Shown: positions 47,502-57,200 of the stretch, in pieces | Numbering within the stretch: position 1 is the first letter of the stretch | How the letters are laid out: every line of letters begins with the position of its first letter | Assembly (NCBI RefSeq): GCF_009684755.1 | Contig: NZ_BLBC01000003.1 | Span: forward strand, 114,104 to 178,103 | Direction: 5' to 3' | Source of the DNA: Capnocytophaga felis | Lineage (GTDB): Bacteria; Bacteroidota; Bacteroidia; Flavobacteriales; Flavobacteriaceae | Length of the DNA: 64,000 bases | The notes under the pieces: model-generated | The model's database searches: none | What the model was told of the DNA's origin: nothing | The model's input: only the letters and a program-made list of their open reading frames with translations | Position numbers and translations under genes: made by a program

Positions 47502-48515
47502 TTATTTAATAGCCTTTATAGCTGTTTCAAATTCGGCTTGTGTAGCTTCCTTCAAGTCAGATTTCAAAAACTCTATTTGATGGTCTTTCGTAATTTTTGC
47601 ACTTTTTATGGCATAAGCCCATTTTCCATTACTTTCAGAAGCGAAAATTACGTGAACGTCTAAACCAATTGGCAAATAGGAATCGTCATAAACTTTTTCG
47701 GTTTCATTATACCGAGCGGTGGAAAGTCCAGGCACGTCTTTGTACGAAATATAAACCATAGAATTTTTATAATTATACTCAACAGGTATCTTAACTGTTA
47801 ATGTGGTTTTTTCACGAGGGTCGCTATAAAAATAATCACAATTTACCCAGCCAAATTTATTCACGACTGTGTAGTACACTTCGTCTTTAGCCCAAACTCC
47901 GAGGGGTGGAGGTCCTTCCATTATCTCTCCTGTTTCAGGGTTTCGATATTCTTCATTGACAACTTCTTCCCAAATCAGTTCTCCCTTATCATTGAAACTT
48001 CCATACCAAAGCCCCATTTCTGGTTTTACCCCTCCTGTTAAGCTTGTAGGCACTTCAATTGTATAATTACAATAGTTGTAAGCCTCTATTTCCTGATTAT
48101 CCTGAGTTAATTTTAGAAAAAAGGCTCCTCCTGTAACCAAAAATCTGGCAACATTTTCATTGGTATCCCACCCCATCGTAGCAATACCAGTGGTAAGCAA
48201 TGATGCTTTGTCAAATAGTTCAATGAAATCAAACTTTACTTTTCCTTTTACAGGAGCTCCTTTAAGGGACAAACAACCTTCCGGAATATTTACTTTTACA
48301 CCTTTCTTAGATGTAAACTCAATACTTCCAGTTCCGTCAACCTCAAACTCCTTTGTTTGAGTCAGTTCACTCAAAGCTGCCTTTCTTAAATTCTGAAAAC
48401 TTTCGGAATTAGGCATTGCAATAACGTCGCTTTCCTTTACGTCATCATTATCTTTACAACCTACCAAAAGCAATGCAAAGATAAATAGCATACTAAAATA
48501 ATTTTTTTTCTTCAT
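47502..48515 (-). CDS. Lipoprotein of unknown function, ZU5-like beta domain possible
   Basis: With the ATG at 48515 the 337-residue product begins with a lipoprotein signal (MKKKNYFSMLFIFALLLVGC). An upstream in-frame ATG would add 14 hydrophobic residues with no role. The stretch VKVNIPEGCLSLKGAPVKGK, with a following FIELFDKASLL, resembles the ZU5-like beta domain found in several Bacteroidetes surface proteins. No catalytic motif seen. Single gene. Confidence 0.68.
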   Translation of the reverse strand: MKKKNYFSMLFIFALLLVGCKDNDDVKESDVIAMPNSESFQNLRKAALSELTQTKEFEVDGTGSIEFTSKKGVKVNIPEGCLSLKGAPVKGKVKFDFIELFDKASLLTTGIATMGWDTNENVARFLVTGGAFFLKLTQDNQEIEAYNYCNYTIEVPTSLTGGVKPEMGLWYGSFNDKGELIWEEVVNEEYRNPETGEIMEGPPPLGVWAKDEVYYTVVNKFGWVNCDYFYSDPREKTTLTVKIPVEYNYKNSMVYISYKDVPGLSTARYNETEKVYDDSYLPIGLDVHVIFASESNGKWAYAIKSAKITKDHQIEFLKSDLKEATQAEFETAIKAIK

Positions 48516-48605
48516 TTTTATTTGTTTTTTAAATGTTAATAAAAAAATATTAAGCAAAAATTATACCGAATTTAGTTAATAAATCATAATTATTTTAAAT
48601 CAAAA

Positions 48606-48638
48606 ACAAAAAAATTGCCTCTTTTTCTTCGAGGCAAT
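48606..48638 (-). terminator. Rho-independent terminator after pckA
   Basis: On the minus strand ATTGCCTC and GAGGCAAT enclose a nine-base loop, followed by a T-rich run. Confidence 0.78.
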
Positions 48639-48685
48639 CTTTTTTATTAAAAATATGACTTAATGAACTTAATTCCTAATTGAAT

Positions 48686-50266
48686 TTACAACTTCGGAGC
48701 TCCTGCAAGCACTTGTGCATCAGCACCTTTTTCAAATCCTTTATCTTTGAAGTTTTGTAGGAAAGCCTCAGCCAATTCTTTTGATTTGGCAGCAAATTGT
48801 GCTTTATCGTCCCAAGTATTTTCCGGATTCAAAATAGCTTGGTCAGAAACCCCTTCGCAAGATTGTGGCACTTGGAATCCGAAGATAGGAAGTGCTTTGT
48901 ACTCAACTTTGTCCAAAGCACCTGTAAGAGCTGCAGTAATCAAGGCACGAGTATCTTTCAAGCTGCAACGTTTCATTTTTCCGTTGTAACCTGTATTTAC
49001 TAACCATACGTTTACGCCTGATTTTTCGATTTTTTCAGCCAACATTTTTCCGTACTCAGCTGGGTGAAGTGGCATAAATGCTGCTCCGAAACAAGCTGAG
49101 AACGTTTTTTGTGGTGTAGTAATTCCTACCTCTGTTCCTGCAACTTTTGAAGTATATCCTGAAACGAACTGATAAGCAGCTTGTTCTGGTGTCAATTTAG
49201 AGATTGGAGGCAACACTCCGTAAGCATCAAACGTTAGGAAGAAAATGTTTTTAGGATTTTTTCCAATTGAGCCTGGTTGAATATTGTCAATGTGATAAAT
49301 TGGGTAAGAAACACGTGTGTTTTCAGTAATTGAAGTATCTGCAAAATCTACTTCTCCATTGTGCATTACTACGTTTTCAAGGATAGCTCCTTTTTTGATA
49401 GCACCAAAAATTTCTGGTTCTTTTTCAGGTGTTAAATCTACTACTTTTGCGTAGCAACCACCTTCAAAGTTAAATACGGTGTTCTCTGGTGTCCAACCGT
49501 GCTCATCATCTCCGATTAAGTGACGGTTAGGGTCTGCAGAAAGCGTTGTTTTACCAGTTCCTGAAAGTCCGAAGAAAATCGCTGTATCGCCATTTTTACC
49601 AACGTTAGCAGAACAGTGCATTGGCATTGTATTTTTGAATACAGGAAGCACGAAGTTAAGAGCAGAGAAAATACCTTTTTTCATTTCTCCTGGGTATCCT
49701 GTTCCACCGATAAGAGCGATTTTTCTGGTAAAGTTCAAAATTGCGAAGTTTGACTGACGAGTTCCGTCAACAGCCGGATCAGCCAAGAATCCCGGAGCGT
49801 TTACTACCAACCAATCTTCTTTAAATCCTGCTACTTCGCTCTCTTCCAAACGAAGGAACATATTGTAAACGAATTGTGCACTCCAAGGAAGTTCGGCAAT
49901 AGTACGAACATTTGTACGGTAGTTAGGGTCGGCACAAACATATCCGTCGTGAACGAATAATTCTTTTCCTGAAAGGTACGCCATTACTTTATCATAAAGA
50001 GCGTCAAATTTTTCTGACTCAAACGGAATGTTCACTTTTCCCCACCATACGCGGTCTTTTGTGATATCGTCTTTTACGATGAAGCGGTCTTGTGGAGAAC
50101 GCCCTGTGAATTTCCCTGTTTTGATTGACAAAGCACCTGAATTAGCCTCCTCTGCTACACCTTTTGCGATGGCTTCTTTGTGTAACTCATCGGCAGAAAG
50201 TTGATAGCGTACATTTGCATTTTTGATTCCGTAATTCTCAACTGAAATTGTTTTTGATTTACTCAT
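48686..50266 (-). CDS. pckA: Phosphoenolpyruvate carboxykinase (ATP)
   Basis: The 526-residue enzyme interconverts oxaloacetate and phosphoenolpyruvate. Motifs: TGRSPQDRFIV, the lysine region SGVNV... and the ATP P-loop GLSGTGKTT with metal-binding GDDEHGW. In capnophilic Bacteroidetes it usually works in the CO2-fixing direction towards succinate (family knowledge). The ATG at 50266 is chosen; the open frame upstream (to 50371) encodes only AT-rich leader. The gene looks strongly coded (smooth, less AT-rich third positions than its neighbours). Confidence 0.95.
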   Translation of the reverse strand: MSKSKTISVENYGIKNANVRYQLSADELHKEAIAKGVAEEANSGALSIKTGKFTGRSPQDRFIVKDDITKDRVWWGKVNIPFESEKFDALYDKVMAYLSGKELFVHDGYVCADPNYRTNVRTIAELPWSAQFVYNMFLRLEESEVAGFKEDWLVVNAPGFLADPAVDGTRQSNFAILNFTRKIALIGGTGYPGEMKKGIFSALNFVLPVFKNTMPMHCSANVGKNGDTAIFFGLSGTGKTTLSADPNRHLIGDDEHGWTPENTVFNFEGGCYAKVVDLTPEKEPEIFGAIKKGAILENVVMHNGEVDFADTSITENTRVSYPIYHIDNIQPGSIGKNPKNIFFLTFDAYGVLPPISKLTPEQAAYQFVSGYTSKVAGTEVGITTPQKTFSACFGAAFMPLHPAEYGKMLAEKIEKSGVNVWLVNTGYNGKMKRCSLKDTRALITAALTGALDKVEYKALPIFGFQVPQSCEGVSDQAILNPENTWDDKAQFAAKSKELAEAFLQNFKDKGFEKGADAQVLAGAPKL

Positions 50267-50666
50267 AATTTTGATTTTATAATTATTTATATTGTTAATT
50301 CTAAGCAATGCCTTTTTTAATTTGGCGATGTAAAAGTAAAAAAAAAACTTGAAATAAAAAATCAAATTCACATTTTTTTTATCCTAAAAATGAAAATTTA
50401 ATACTTACGTAACATTAGAAAGTAAAACTAATTGTAACTCTGATTGGTATGCTTTATTCAAATTTATTAGGACAACAAAAACAACAATCAAAACACAAAA
50501 ATTGTTCTATTCTCTACTTTTTTGAAAACAATTCCTCTCAAATAAGCTACCACAAGTGAAATATATTAGACTCATTTTAAGAGCAATTTGTTAATTTATT
50601 CCTATTTCAAATAACACCACAATAGAGTTAATCTAAATACATATAATTCATTTTCAACTATTTAAA
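50267..50666. other. Intergenic region with no gene seen
   Basis: About 400 very AT-rich bases between the divergent pckA and the small Cys-rich gene. I find no open frame, RNA gene or strong hairpin; a weak 7-bp inverted repeat (AATTGTT at 50500, AACAATT at 50527) is not enough to call. The pckA control region should lie in its left part. Confidence 0.5.
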
Positions 50667-50697
50667 TTGTTTCTAAGTGTTTCTGTACATATCTTTG
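50667..50697 (+). promoter_or_regulatory. Promoter of eight-cysteine protein gene
   Basis: TTG at 50667-50669, 20 bp, then TATCTTTG at 50690-50697. Transcription starts after an in-frame codon at 50677, so the protein must start at the ATG 50740. Confidence 0.62.
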
Positions 50698-50739
50698 CAA
50701 CGTAAAATAAATGAATTATTAATTAAAAAATATACAATT

Positions 50740-50985
50740 ATGGCTATCAGATTGACAAGCGGTTGTGTAAACTGCCAAAATTTAGAAAAAGACAACATTT
50801 GCAGTGTTCACAAAACAAAAGTAGAAGCAAAATATACTTGCGATAGTTTTGATATGACTGTTGCTGCAAAAGAAGCTATCAGCTGCGGAACTTGTGTTCG
50901 TTTTAAAACTGATAAATGTGCTCACCCTCAAAAAGCTAGCTCAGAGATGTTATGTTCTTCTTGGGCACCAGAGGCAAAGGCTTAA
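50740..50985 (+). CDS. Small eight-cysteine protein, duplicated Cys4 module
   Basis: The 81-residue protein has cysteines at 9, 12, 21, 34 and again at 49, 52, 60, 72, that is twice C-x2-C-x7/8-C-x11/12-C. The two halves also share a residue pattern (CVNC/CGTC, then CDSFDM/CSSWAP). Two metal sites (zinc or iron-sulfur) are likely; function unknown. No signal peptide is seen, so it is cytoplasmic. It has a near-consensus promoter and a strong terminator, and stands alone. Confidence 0.78.
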   Translation: MAIRLTSGCVNCQNLEKDNICSVHKTKVEAKYTCDSFDMTVAAKEAISCGTCVRFKTDKCAHPQKASSEMLCSSWAPEAKA

Positions 50986-51022
50986 TGGTTTTTAGTTATA
51001 AAATTTTTTAGTTTAATTTTTT

Positions 51023-51054
51023 ATCGGTAAGTGAGAATCACTTACCGATTTTTT
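51023..51054 (+). terminator. Rho-independent terminator after Cys-rich gene
   Basis: ATCGGTAAGTGA and TCACTTACCGAT, a perfect 12-bp stem with GAA loop, followed by six T. Confidence 0.9.
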
Positions 51055-51070
51055 CTTTTCTTAAAAAAAC

Positions 51071-51105
51071 AAAAGAATAGATAAAAAAATTATCCATTCT
51101 TTTTT
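51071..51105 (-). terminator. Terminator after MBL hydrolase gene
   Basis: Minus-strand arms AAGAATGGATAA and TTATCTATTCTT pair with one wobble; T tract follows. It is back to back with the terminator of the Cys-rich gene. Confidence 0.65.
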
Positions 51106-51120
51106 AAATCACTTCGGCTT

Positions 51121-51816
51121 TTAGTTAAGATTTGTAACGTCAAGCGTGTTTCCGATGGGCAGTAAATGTAGTTTACGATGTGAATCCGCAAATTTCTGTT
51201 TTGAAAATTCTTTATCTACTTTAATAACATCAAAAGTATCGTAATGAACTCCTAATGTGTGATATGAATCAACAAATTTAGCAGCCAACAACGCATCTTG
51301 AACGCCCATAGTGTAATTATCACCTATCGGTAGAATTGCCAAATCTACTTTATATTGATACGGAATGAGTTTCATATCTAAACACAAAGCTGTATCCCCA
51401 GACACATACACTGTAACATTTTTATTTTTTAGAAGAAATCCAGCAGGATTTCCACCGTATTTTCCATCAGGAAAAGCAGATGAATGTTCAGCCTTTGTCA
51501 TTTTAACCTCCACTTCGCCGTTTTCAAATTGTTGTGTTCCTCCAATATTCATTTCATATCCGTCCAATCCCAACTCTCTGTAATATGCCATTATTTCAGG
51601 ATTGGTAACAAGCTTTGCTCCTGTGTTTTTGGCTATAACCTCAGCATCTAAAATATGGTCTAAATGAGCGTGCGTGAGAAGAATATAATCTGCCTTTACG
51701 GATTTAATATCAATATGCTTCGCGAGCGGATTGCCCGAAATGAACGGATCAACGAGGAAATATTTCCCGTCAATTTCAATATTGACACAAGCGTGTCCTA
51801 AATAGGTTACTTTCAT
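51121..51816 (-). CDS. Metal-dependent hydrolase, metallo-beta-lactamase fold (UPF0173 group)
   Basis: The 231-residue protein has the MBL metal motif H49-A-H51-L-D53-H54 (THAHLDH), a preceding VDPF, HSS at the third site, SGDTA with the bridging aspartate, and a final GVHYDT histidine. Length and the opening KVTYLGHACVNIEIDG fit the UPF0173 group, whose substrates are unknown. It follows the SMR gene by 37 bases in the same direction. Confidence 0.87.
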   Translation of the reverse strand: MKVTYLGHACVNIEIDGKYFLVDPFISGNPLAKHIDIKSVKADYILLTHAHLDHILDAEVIAKNTGAKLVTNPEIMAYYRELGLDGYEMNIGGTQQFENGEVEVKMTKAEHSSAFPDGKYGGNPAGFLLKNKNVTVYVSGDTALCLDMKLIPYQYKVDLAILPIGDNYTMGVQDALLAAKFVDSYHTLGVHYDTFDVIKVDKEFSKQKFADSHRKLHLLPIGNTLDVTNLN

Positions 51817-51853
51817 AATTATATCTTTTATTTTAAGTTAAAAATTTATCAGT

Positions 51854-52180
51854 TTAATTAGAAACAGCTTTCAATCCAATTATAGAACCAATAAGCGTTG
51901 AAATGAAAAATAGCCTCCAAAAAGTAGCCGGTTCTTTAAAAATAAATATCCCCACTAATACAGTCCCTACAGCTCCAATGCCTGTCCACACAGCATAAGC
52001 CGTTCCCAACGGAAGATGTTGAGAGGCTTTCATCAGCAAACTCATACTTATTATGGTACAAATGACAAATCCGCCATACCAAAAATATGCTTCTGCTCCA
52101 ATACTTCCTTTTGCTTTTCCTAAACAGAAAGTAAACGCCACCTCAAACAACCCTGCAATAATCAGAAGTATCCAATTCAT
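51854..52180 (-). CDS. SMR family exporter, SugE/Gdx-like
   Basis: The 108-residue protein has four membrane helices with the essential E13 (GLFEVAF) and the segment AYAVWTGIGAVGTVLVGIF, which is closer to the SugE/Gdx (guanidinium) branch than to EmrE. It would work as a proton-coupled dimer in the inner membrane. No guanidine riboswitch is evident upstream. Substrate assignment is by resemblance only. Confidence 0.85.
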   Translation of the reverse strand: MNWILLIIAGLFEVAFTFCLGKAKGSIGAEAYFWYGGFVICTIISMSLLMKASQHLPLGTAYAVWTGIGAVGTVLVGIFIFKEPATFWRLFFISTLIGSIIGLKAVSN

Positions 52181-52234
52181 TTGGTTTAATTATATTTTGA
52201 TAACAACCACAACTTTTGGGGTTTGACTTATATT

Positions 52235-52242
52235 CAAAATTA
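52235..52242 (-). promoter_or_regulatory. -7 promoter box of SMR gene
   Basis: The minus strand reads TAATTTTG, matching TAnnTTTG, 55 bases before the ATG. Confidence 0.4.
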
Positions 52243-52332
52243 CTTTTTATCTCAATGCAAATATAAACCAAGCAAACCAAATAAACAAAATTTCTTCTTA
52301 CAAGCATAATCCTGAGTTTTAAATGGTTTTAA

Positions 52333-52369
52333 AAAAGAAAAAGCTGCCCGAAAAGTATCGAACAGCTTC
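52333..52369 (-). terminator. Probable terminator after susD
   Basis: Minus-strand arms beginning AAGCTG and ending CAGCTT are separated by an imperfect inner part and followed by a T-rich run. Less regular than others here. Confidence 0.55.
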
Positions 52370-52398
52370 TTTTACTTCTGAATTACTTAAAGTCTATG

Positions 52399-54240
52399 TT
52401 AATTTCCTCCATAATTTGGATTTTGCTTATCAAACCACAAACGTTGTGTGTTGAGAATTTGAGGATCATTCACACCTGATGTAAATCCTTGTTCATCAAT
52501 TGCCTTTTTAGTGTTTTGGTAGTTTTTGTCATCTTCGGTTGGTGTACGTACCAAGAAGCGACGAGGAAGCACCAAATCGTTTCCAGCAGATTTTAACTCT
52601 CCCCAAGCCAAATAAGTACTATTCTTTTTAGGATATCCTGAACGACGAACTGTTGTCCAAATATCTCCTGAAGCAGCGGTAGCATAATTGATATACTGCT
52701 GAATATACACTTTCTCCAATCCGTCAGTAGTTACATTGTATGCTGGTTGCATCAGTAAATTATCTATTTCTCCTTCTTTGAGTTTAATACTTCCCGCTCG
52801 CCTGTCTGCCTCCGTTGCATATACAGGATCTTCTTCATAATAAGCCAATTGGTTATTTTTAGCAATAGCATCCATACGCTGAACTGATAAACGTACTCCC
52901 TGATTGAAATAATCTTGAGCCGATTGAGGAAGATTTGCTCCCAAAAGTTTAAACTCTGCTAAAAATAAATTTGTTTCCCCAGATGATCCCAAAACGATGT
53001 TAATGGGAGGGTAATTATCCTTCACCTCAATGACACGTCCTCCTGGTTTAGTTGGATAAGAGTAATTATAGCCCGTACGTGTATTTCTTTCTGAGTAAGA
53101 AGAAGTTGACGCGTATGTTTTTTCAACTCCTTTTAAACTGATTTTATTACGTTCTCCTTGTTTGAAATATTCATCGTAAGTGGCATCATTTGTTTTGTCG
53201 GGTGAAATAGGCACCCCCACGTAACGTACCCAAGGTTCACCTGGTGCTTTCCAGCTATCAAATGTATTGTCTGGTTTTAAATTTACGTGCTTTTTAACGT
53301 GAGGCGGAAGATCTTTTTTTGCTTCAGCAAAGGCATCAATCACCTCACTATTAAAATGATTTTTAGTGAAAATAAAACGAAGACGAGGGTCTTTATTTGC
53401 TACCATAAAATCAACGATAGGTTCCGCCGCTGAGCCTGGCTGTGTTTCGTTGCCTGTACCATAATATTTGATGCTTCGTCTGTAAACAAAATCATCAGCC
53501 AACTCATTCATATATCCCACTGGAGAATTTGCAACCTCTTCAGCTATCTTCATAGCTTTACTTAGATTTGCGTGGACTAATCGGGCTGCTATTTTCAATT
53601 TCAACAAGTTACAAAATTTAGCCCATTTTTTGTAATCACCGTTGTAAACCACGTCCTGAGCTCCCAATTGCAATTGACCACTTGTTGTCAAAAGTTCTGC
53701 AATGGCTTCATCAAGTTCTTTCAACCAAGTATCAAAAAGCTGTTCCTGACTGTCATACTCAGGAGTAAGTAAAGGAGGCGTGGTGTACGGAGCTAAAGCT
53801 GCTTGTGAATACACCAATGAACCGTATTTGTCTGTTACGCTTAATGCAGGATGAATTACAGCTGGAAAAGTAATGGCTCGTAAGGCTCTAAATTTCTCTT
53901 TCTCAGCATCAGGCATTGCATCAATTCTTGCACGAATATCACGAGCATTCGGGAATAAAGCTCCGTATAAATTATGCCCACCTGTATTTTCCATTTCATT
54001 CATTCTTAAACCATTACCTAAACCAGTAGTAGTCAATTGGCTCCACGGAAAAACATAATCAAAATTGTCATAATACCAAATGGTATAATCATCAGTGTAC
54101 ATTGTTTCAATTACTTTCGCCGTTGAAAAACGCAAATCTGGCTCTGAAAGGGTTGATGGATCAGTATTTTTATCAGCAAAATCTTCACGACTACACCCCA
54201 CAGCCAACACAGTTGTTATTAATAATACTATTTTTTTCAT
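52399..54240 (-). CDS. SusD/RagB-family outer-membrane nutrient-binding lipoprotein
   Basis: The 613-residue lipoprotein (MKKIVLLITTVLAVGC, Cys16) is the surface lid that partners the SusC barrel. Its start NKNTDPSTLSEPDLRF-like region (DKNTDPSTLSEPDLRF) and lack of the classic SusD_RagB ends suggest the SusD-like_2 group. Helical TPR-like repeats are apparent. The ATG at 54240 is preferred to an in-frame TTG at 54249. It begins 11 bases after susC, so a stop in susC would probably lower its expression. Ligand unknown; no glycan-degrading enzymes flank it. Confidence 0.85.
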   Translation of the reverse strand: MKKIVLLITTVLAVGCSREDFADKNTDPSTLSEPDLRFSTAKVIETMYTDDYTIWYYDNFDYVFPWSQLTTTGLGNGLRMNEMENTGGHNLYGALFPNARDIRARIDAMPDAEKEKFRALRAITFPAVIHPALSVTDKYGSLVYSQAALAPYTTPPLLTPEYDSQEQLFDTWLKELDEAIAELLTTSGQLQLGAQDVVYNGDYKKWAKFCNLLKLKIAARLVHANLSKAMKIAEEVANSPVGYMNELADDFVYRRSIKYYGTGNETQPGSAAEPIVDFMVANKDPRLRFIFTKNHFNSEVIDAFAEAKKDLPPHVKKHVNLKPDNTFDSWKAPGEPWVRYVGVPISPDKTNDATYDEYFKQGERNKISLKGVEKTYASTSSYSERNTRTGYNYSYPTKPGGRVIEVKDNYPPINIVLGSSGETNLFLAEFKLLGANLPQSAQDYFNQGVRLSVQRMDAIAKNNQLAYYEEDPVYATEADRRAGSIKLKEGEIDNLLMQPAYNVTTDGLEKVYIQQYINYATAASGDIWTTVRRSGYPKKNSTYLAWGELKSAGNDLVLPRRFLVRTPTEDDKNYQNTKKAIDEQGFTSGVNDPQILNTQRLWFDKQNPNYGGN

Positions 54241-54251
54241 TTCTTTCAATT

Positions 54252-57200
54252 TTAAAAATCAATTGCTACGCTGAATGTATAAGAAGCTGTATATGGTATA
54301 AAACTTCTTTCAAAAAAAGATTCTGTACTAGTTGTTCCTCTGAAACTCTCAGGGTTCAATTTATTAGGCAACGAATTATACAGATATCCAAGATTACGCA
54401 AATTTACTCCTAAATACAAATTTTTCATTTTCAACCTCTTACTCACTTCACTTGGCAAAGTATATCCTAATGATATGTTACGAAGTGCCACATAATTTAC
54501 CTCGTGGAACCAATCATCATTTACCACTCCTTGTCCCCACGAATTTTTAAAGTAAGTATGTGTACTTCCGTGTGAGGGCTCTATGTATCCCTTATCCATT
54601 GCTTCTTGGTAGGTTAATCCTCCTACATCTTGAGTTGTTCCTGCCGGAGTTTGTACGTTTGTTCCAGGAGCAAAAACACCCTCAACAATTACACCATCTG
54701 AAAAGGTTTGCCCCTTTGTATCAGCGTATTGTGACGTCCAGGTAATACCTCCGTGCTGGGCATCACGAGCTTTTAATGAAGTATTTAAAAATCCGTTAGC
54801 TGTACCATATCTATTTGAGAAAGAAGCCATATATCCTCCAAAACGAGCATCTAACATCACAGATAACGAAACTCCCTTGTAAGTGAATGTATTTTTTAAA
54901 GACCCTTCAAAATCAGGCTGCATTTTCCCAATTTCCTCCACTTCACCACTTCTTTCATAATAAGCCGTTCTTCCATTATTAGTCCACTTCAAAATTGGCA
55001 TTCCATTTCTCGGATCGTCAATGTTATTTCCATTAGCATCTTTGGCTTGAAATTTTTTAGGAGCACTGTCCGACATCAAAACACCGTACTCTCCTCCTTC
55101 AAAAGCCACCGAACCTATGCGGAAGTTACCATATGCTGGCGTTCCTCCCAGTATCTTGTAAGCTCCATAATCTTTATGTAAATCGGTAACTTGGGTTCTG
55201 TTTCGCCAATAATTAAAGGAAACATCCCATACAAAATTATTAGTGCGAATTGGCTTGGCATCTACCTTCAACTCAAAACCATAATTTCGTAAAGTACCGA
55301 TGTTGGTAAGCAAATTCCTATATCCAGAGGCATTCGGAAGTGGAATATCCCCAATCTGGTTGGTAATATATTCGTCATAATAAGCCACATCAAAGCCCAA
55401 TCGATTATTAAAAAAGCGTGCGTCAAGCCCCACCTCATAGGAATTTTTGCGTTCAGGTTTAATGCTTTTATCAACCAAAGTAGTTGAGACTTCATTCAGG
55501 TAAATATTATTTCCTCCATTCATCTCATAAGAACCGAGCGAATATCCTTTGTTTATGGAATAAGGGTCGGTGTCGCTACCCACTTGTGCCCACGAAGCTC
55601 GAAGTTTCCCGAAAGAAACCCAAGACGGAAGTCCAAGTGTTTGACTAAATACCCAAGAAGAACTAACCGATGGATAAAAGTAAGAATAATTACCTGTTCC
55701 ATCAGTATAAACTAAAGCTGATGACCAGTCGTTACGCCCAGTTATATCTAAAAATAACTGGTCTTTCAATGAGAATGATGTCAAAAAATAGAGTGAATTA
55801 ATCTGTTTAGTTCCAAAGACTCTACCTGCATCAGCTATAGGTGTTTTTTTCGAATTTTTCAAATAGTAACGTCCTGGAACCACCAATCCTCCATCGGTTC
55901 TTACACGAGTTTCAGACTTTTCCTGATTCCAAATTTCTCCTCCAACAACTACATAAGCCGAAAGACCTTGTGTAATGTCTTTGGTATAATCCAACGAAAT
56001 TTTTCCAGTTTGGCTTACATCTCTATAATGATAAAGGGCATAATAGCCTCCTTCATTGGCATATCCGCTACCCAATTCTTTATTTTCTTGCTTTATGGTA
56101 TAGTAGTTAAGATTTCCTTCCAAACGTACATTCAATCCTTTCAAAATTTCAGCAGATAATTTAACAATGGGACGAACCACATTTTCATTACGTACTTGGT
56201 TATTTTTATTGTAAGCAAACCAAATGCTTTTGCCTGGAACATACGCATAATCATCACCATAATTTGAATTTGGAAGTCCTCCGTGTTTTGCTTGCCAATA
56301 CTGATTTTGTTTATATTTTTCTACATCGTACTCATTAGTCCAAGTACCATCCAAAAAATTGGCAGCCAAATCGCTTCGTGGATTTTTCCCTTCGGAAGAA
56401 GTATAAGAAACTGATGCTTCAGCTTTTAACCAAGATGCAAGATTATAAGCTCCTGAAAATAAAAGTGAATTCCGTGTAAATCCATTATTAGGGAGTACTC
56501 CTGTACGTTGGTTGTACGAATCGGAAAGATAAAAATTTCCTTTTTCGTTACCTCCGGTTAAGGAGACTGAAGTGGTGTTACTAACCCCTAAATTATATGC
56601 TTTGAGCACATTATTTTTGTACGGACGATAGGGTACTAATTTCCCATCATAGTCCACAATCATTGTATTTTCATTGAATCTGGGACCGTATCCTAATCCT
56701 TCTCTCGGATGATTCACCCGTGATGGATTTCCGTTGGCATCGTAATAAAACTGCTCGGTATCAAATCGAAAATACTGCCCGCTGGCATCAGTTTTTCCGT
56801 AGCCGATATATCCTGCCATAATTCCTTGTCCGTATTCGGTTTGTAACTCAGGAGTAGCGTACACGTGATCAACCCCTAAGGAGTGCTTTACAGACACCCC
56901 CAAGCCTTTCGCTTCCGAACCGTTTTTAGTTTCGATTAAGACCACTCCATTAATCCCACGCGAACCATAAAGGGCTGTTGCCGCAGCTCCTTTTAAAACG
57001 GAAACGCTTTTATAATCATCAGGATTTAGATTTTTTAAGATGTTACCAAAATCATTAGCGTTTGATTCCCAATCGGCACTTGCCCCAGAAGTATTATTCT
57101 CCAAAATCACGCCGTCAATGACAAAGATAGGTTGGTTATTGTTGGAATTCAATGAAGAAACACCACGTACCTGTATTTTCGCATTCCCGAACAATCCCCC

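Noticed and set aside
50341-50351. Poly-A run as a phase-variation tract
   Set aside because: It lies in an AT-rich non-coding leader where such runs are common, and no frame depends on it.
50267-50371. N-terminal extension of pckA
   Set aside because: It would add a hydrophobic, Phe/Lys-rich stretch unlike any carboxykinase; the ATG 50266 gives the normal N-terminus.
50500-50533. Small hairpin in the pckA upstream region as an sRNA
   Set aside because: Only seven paired bases with a large loop; no promoter or terminator around it.
52181-52330. Guanidine riboswitch upstream of the SMR gene
   Set aside because: I looked for paired hairpins and the conserved ACGR or ykkC-type motifs and did not find them.
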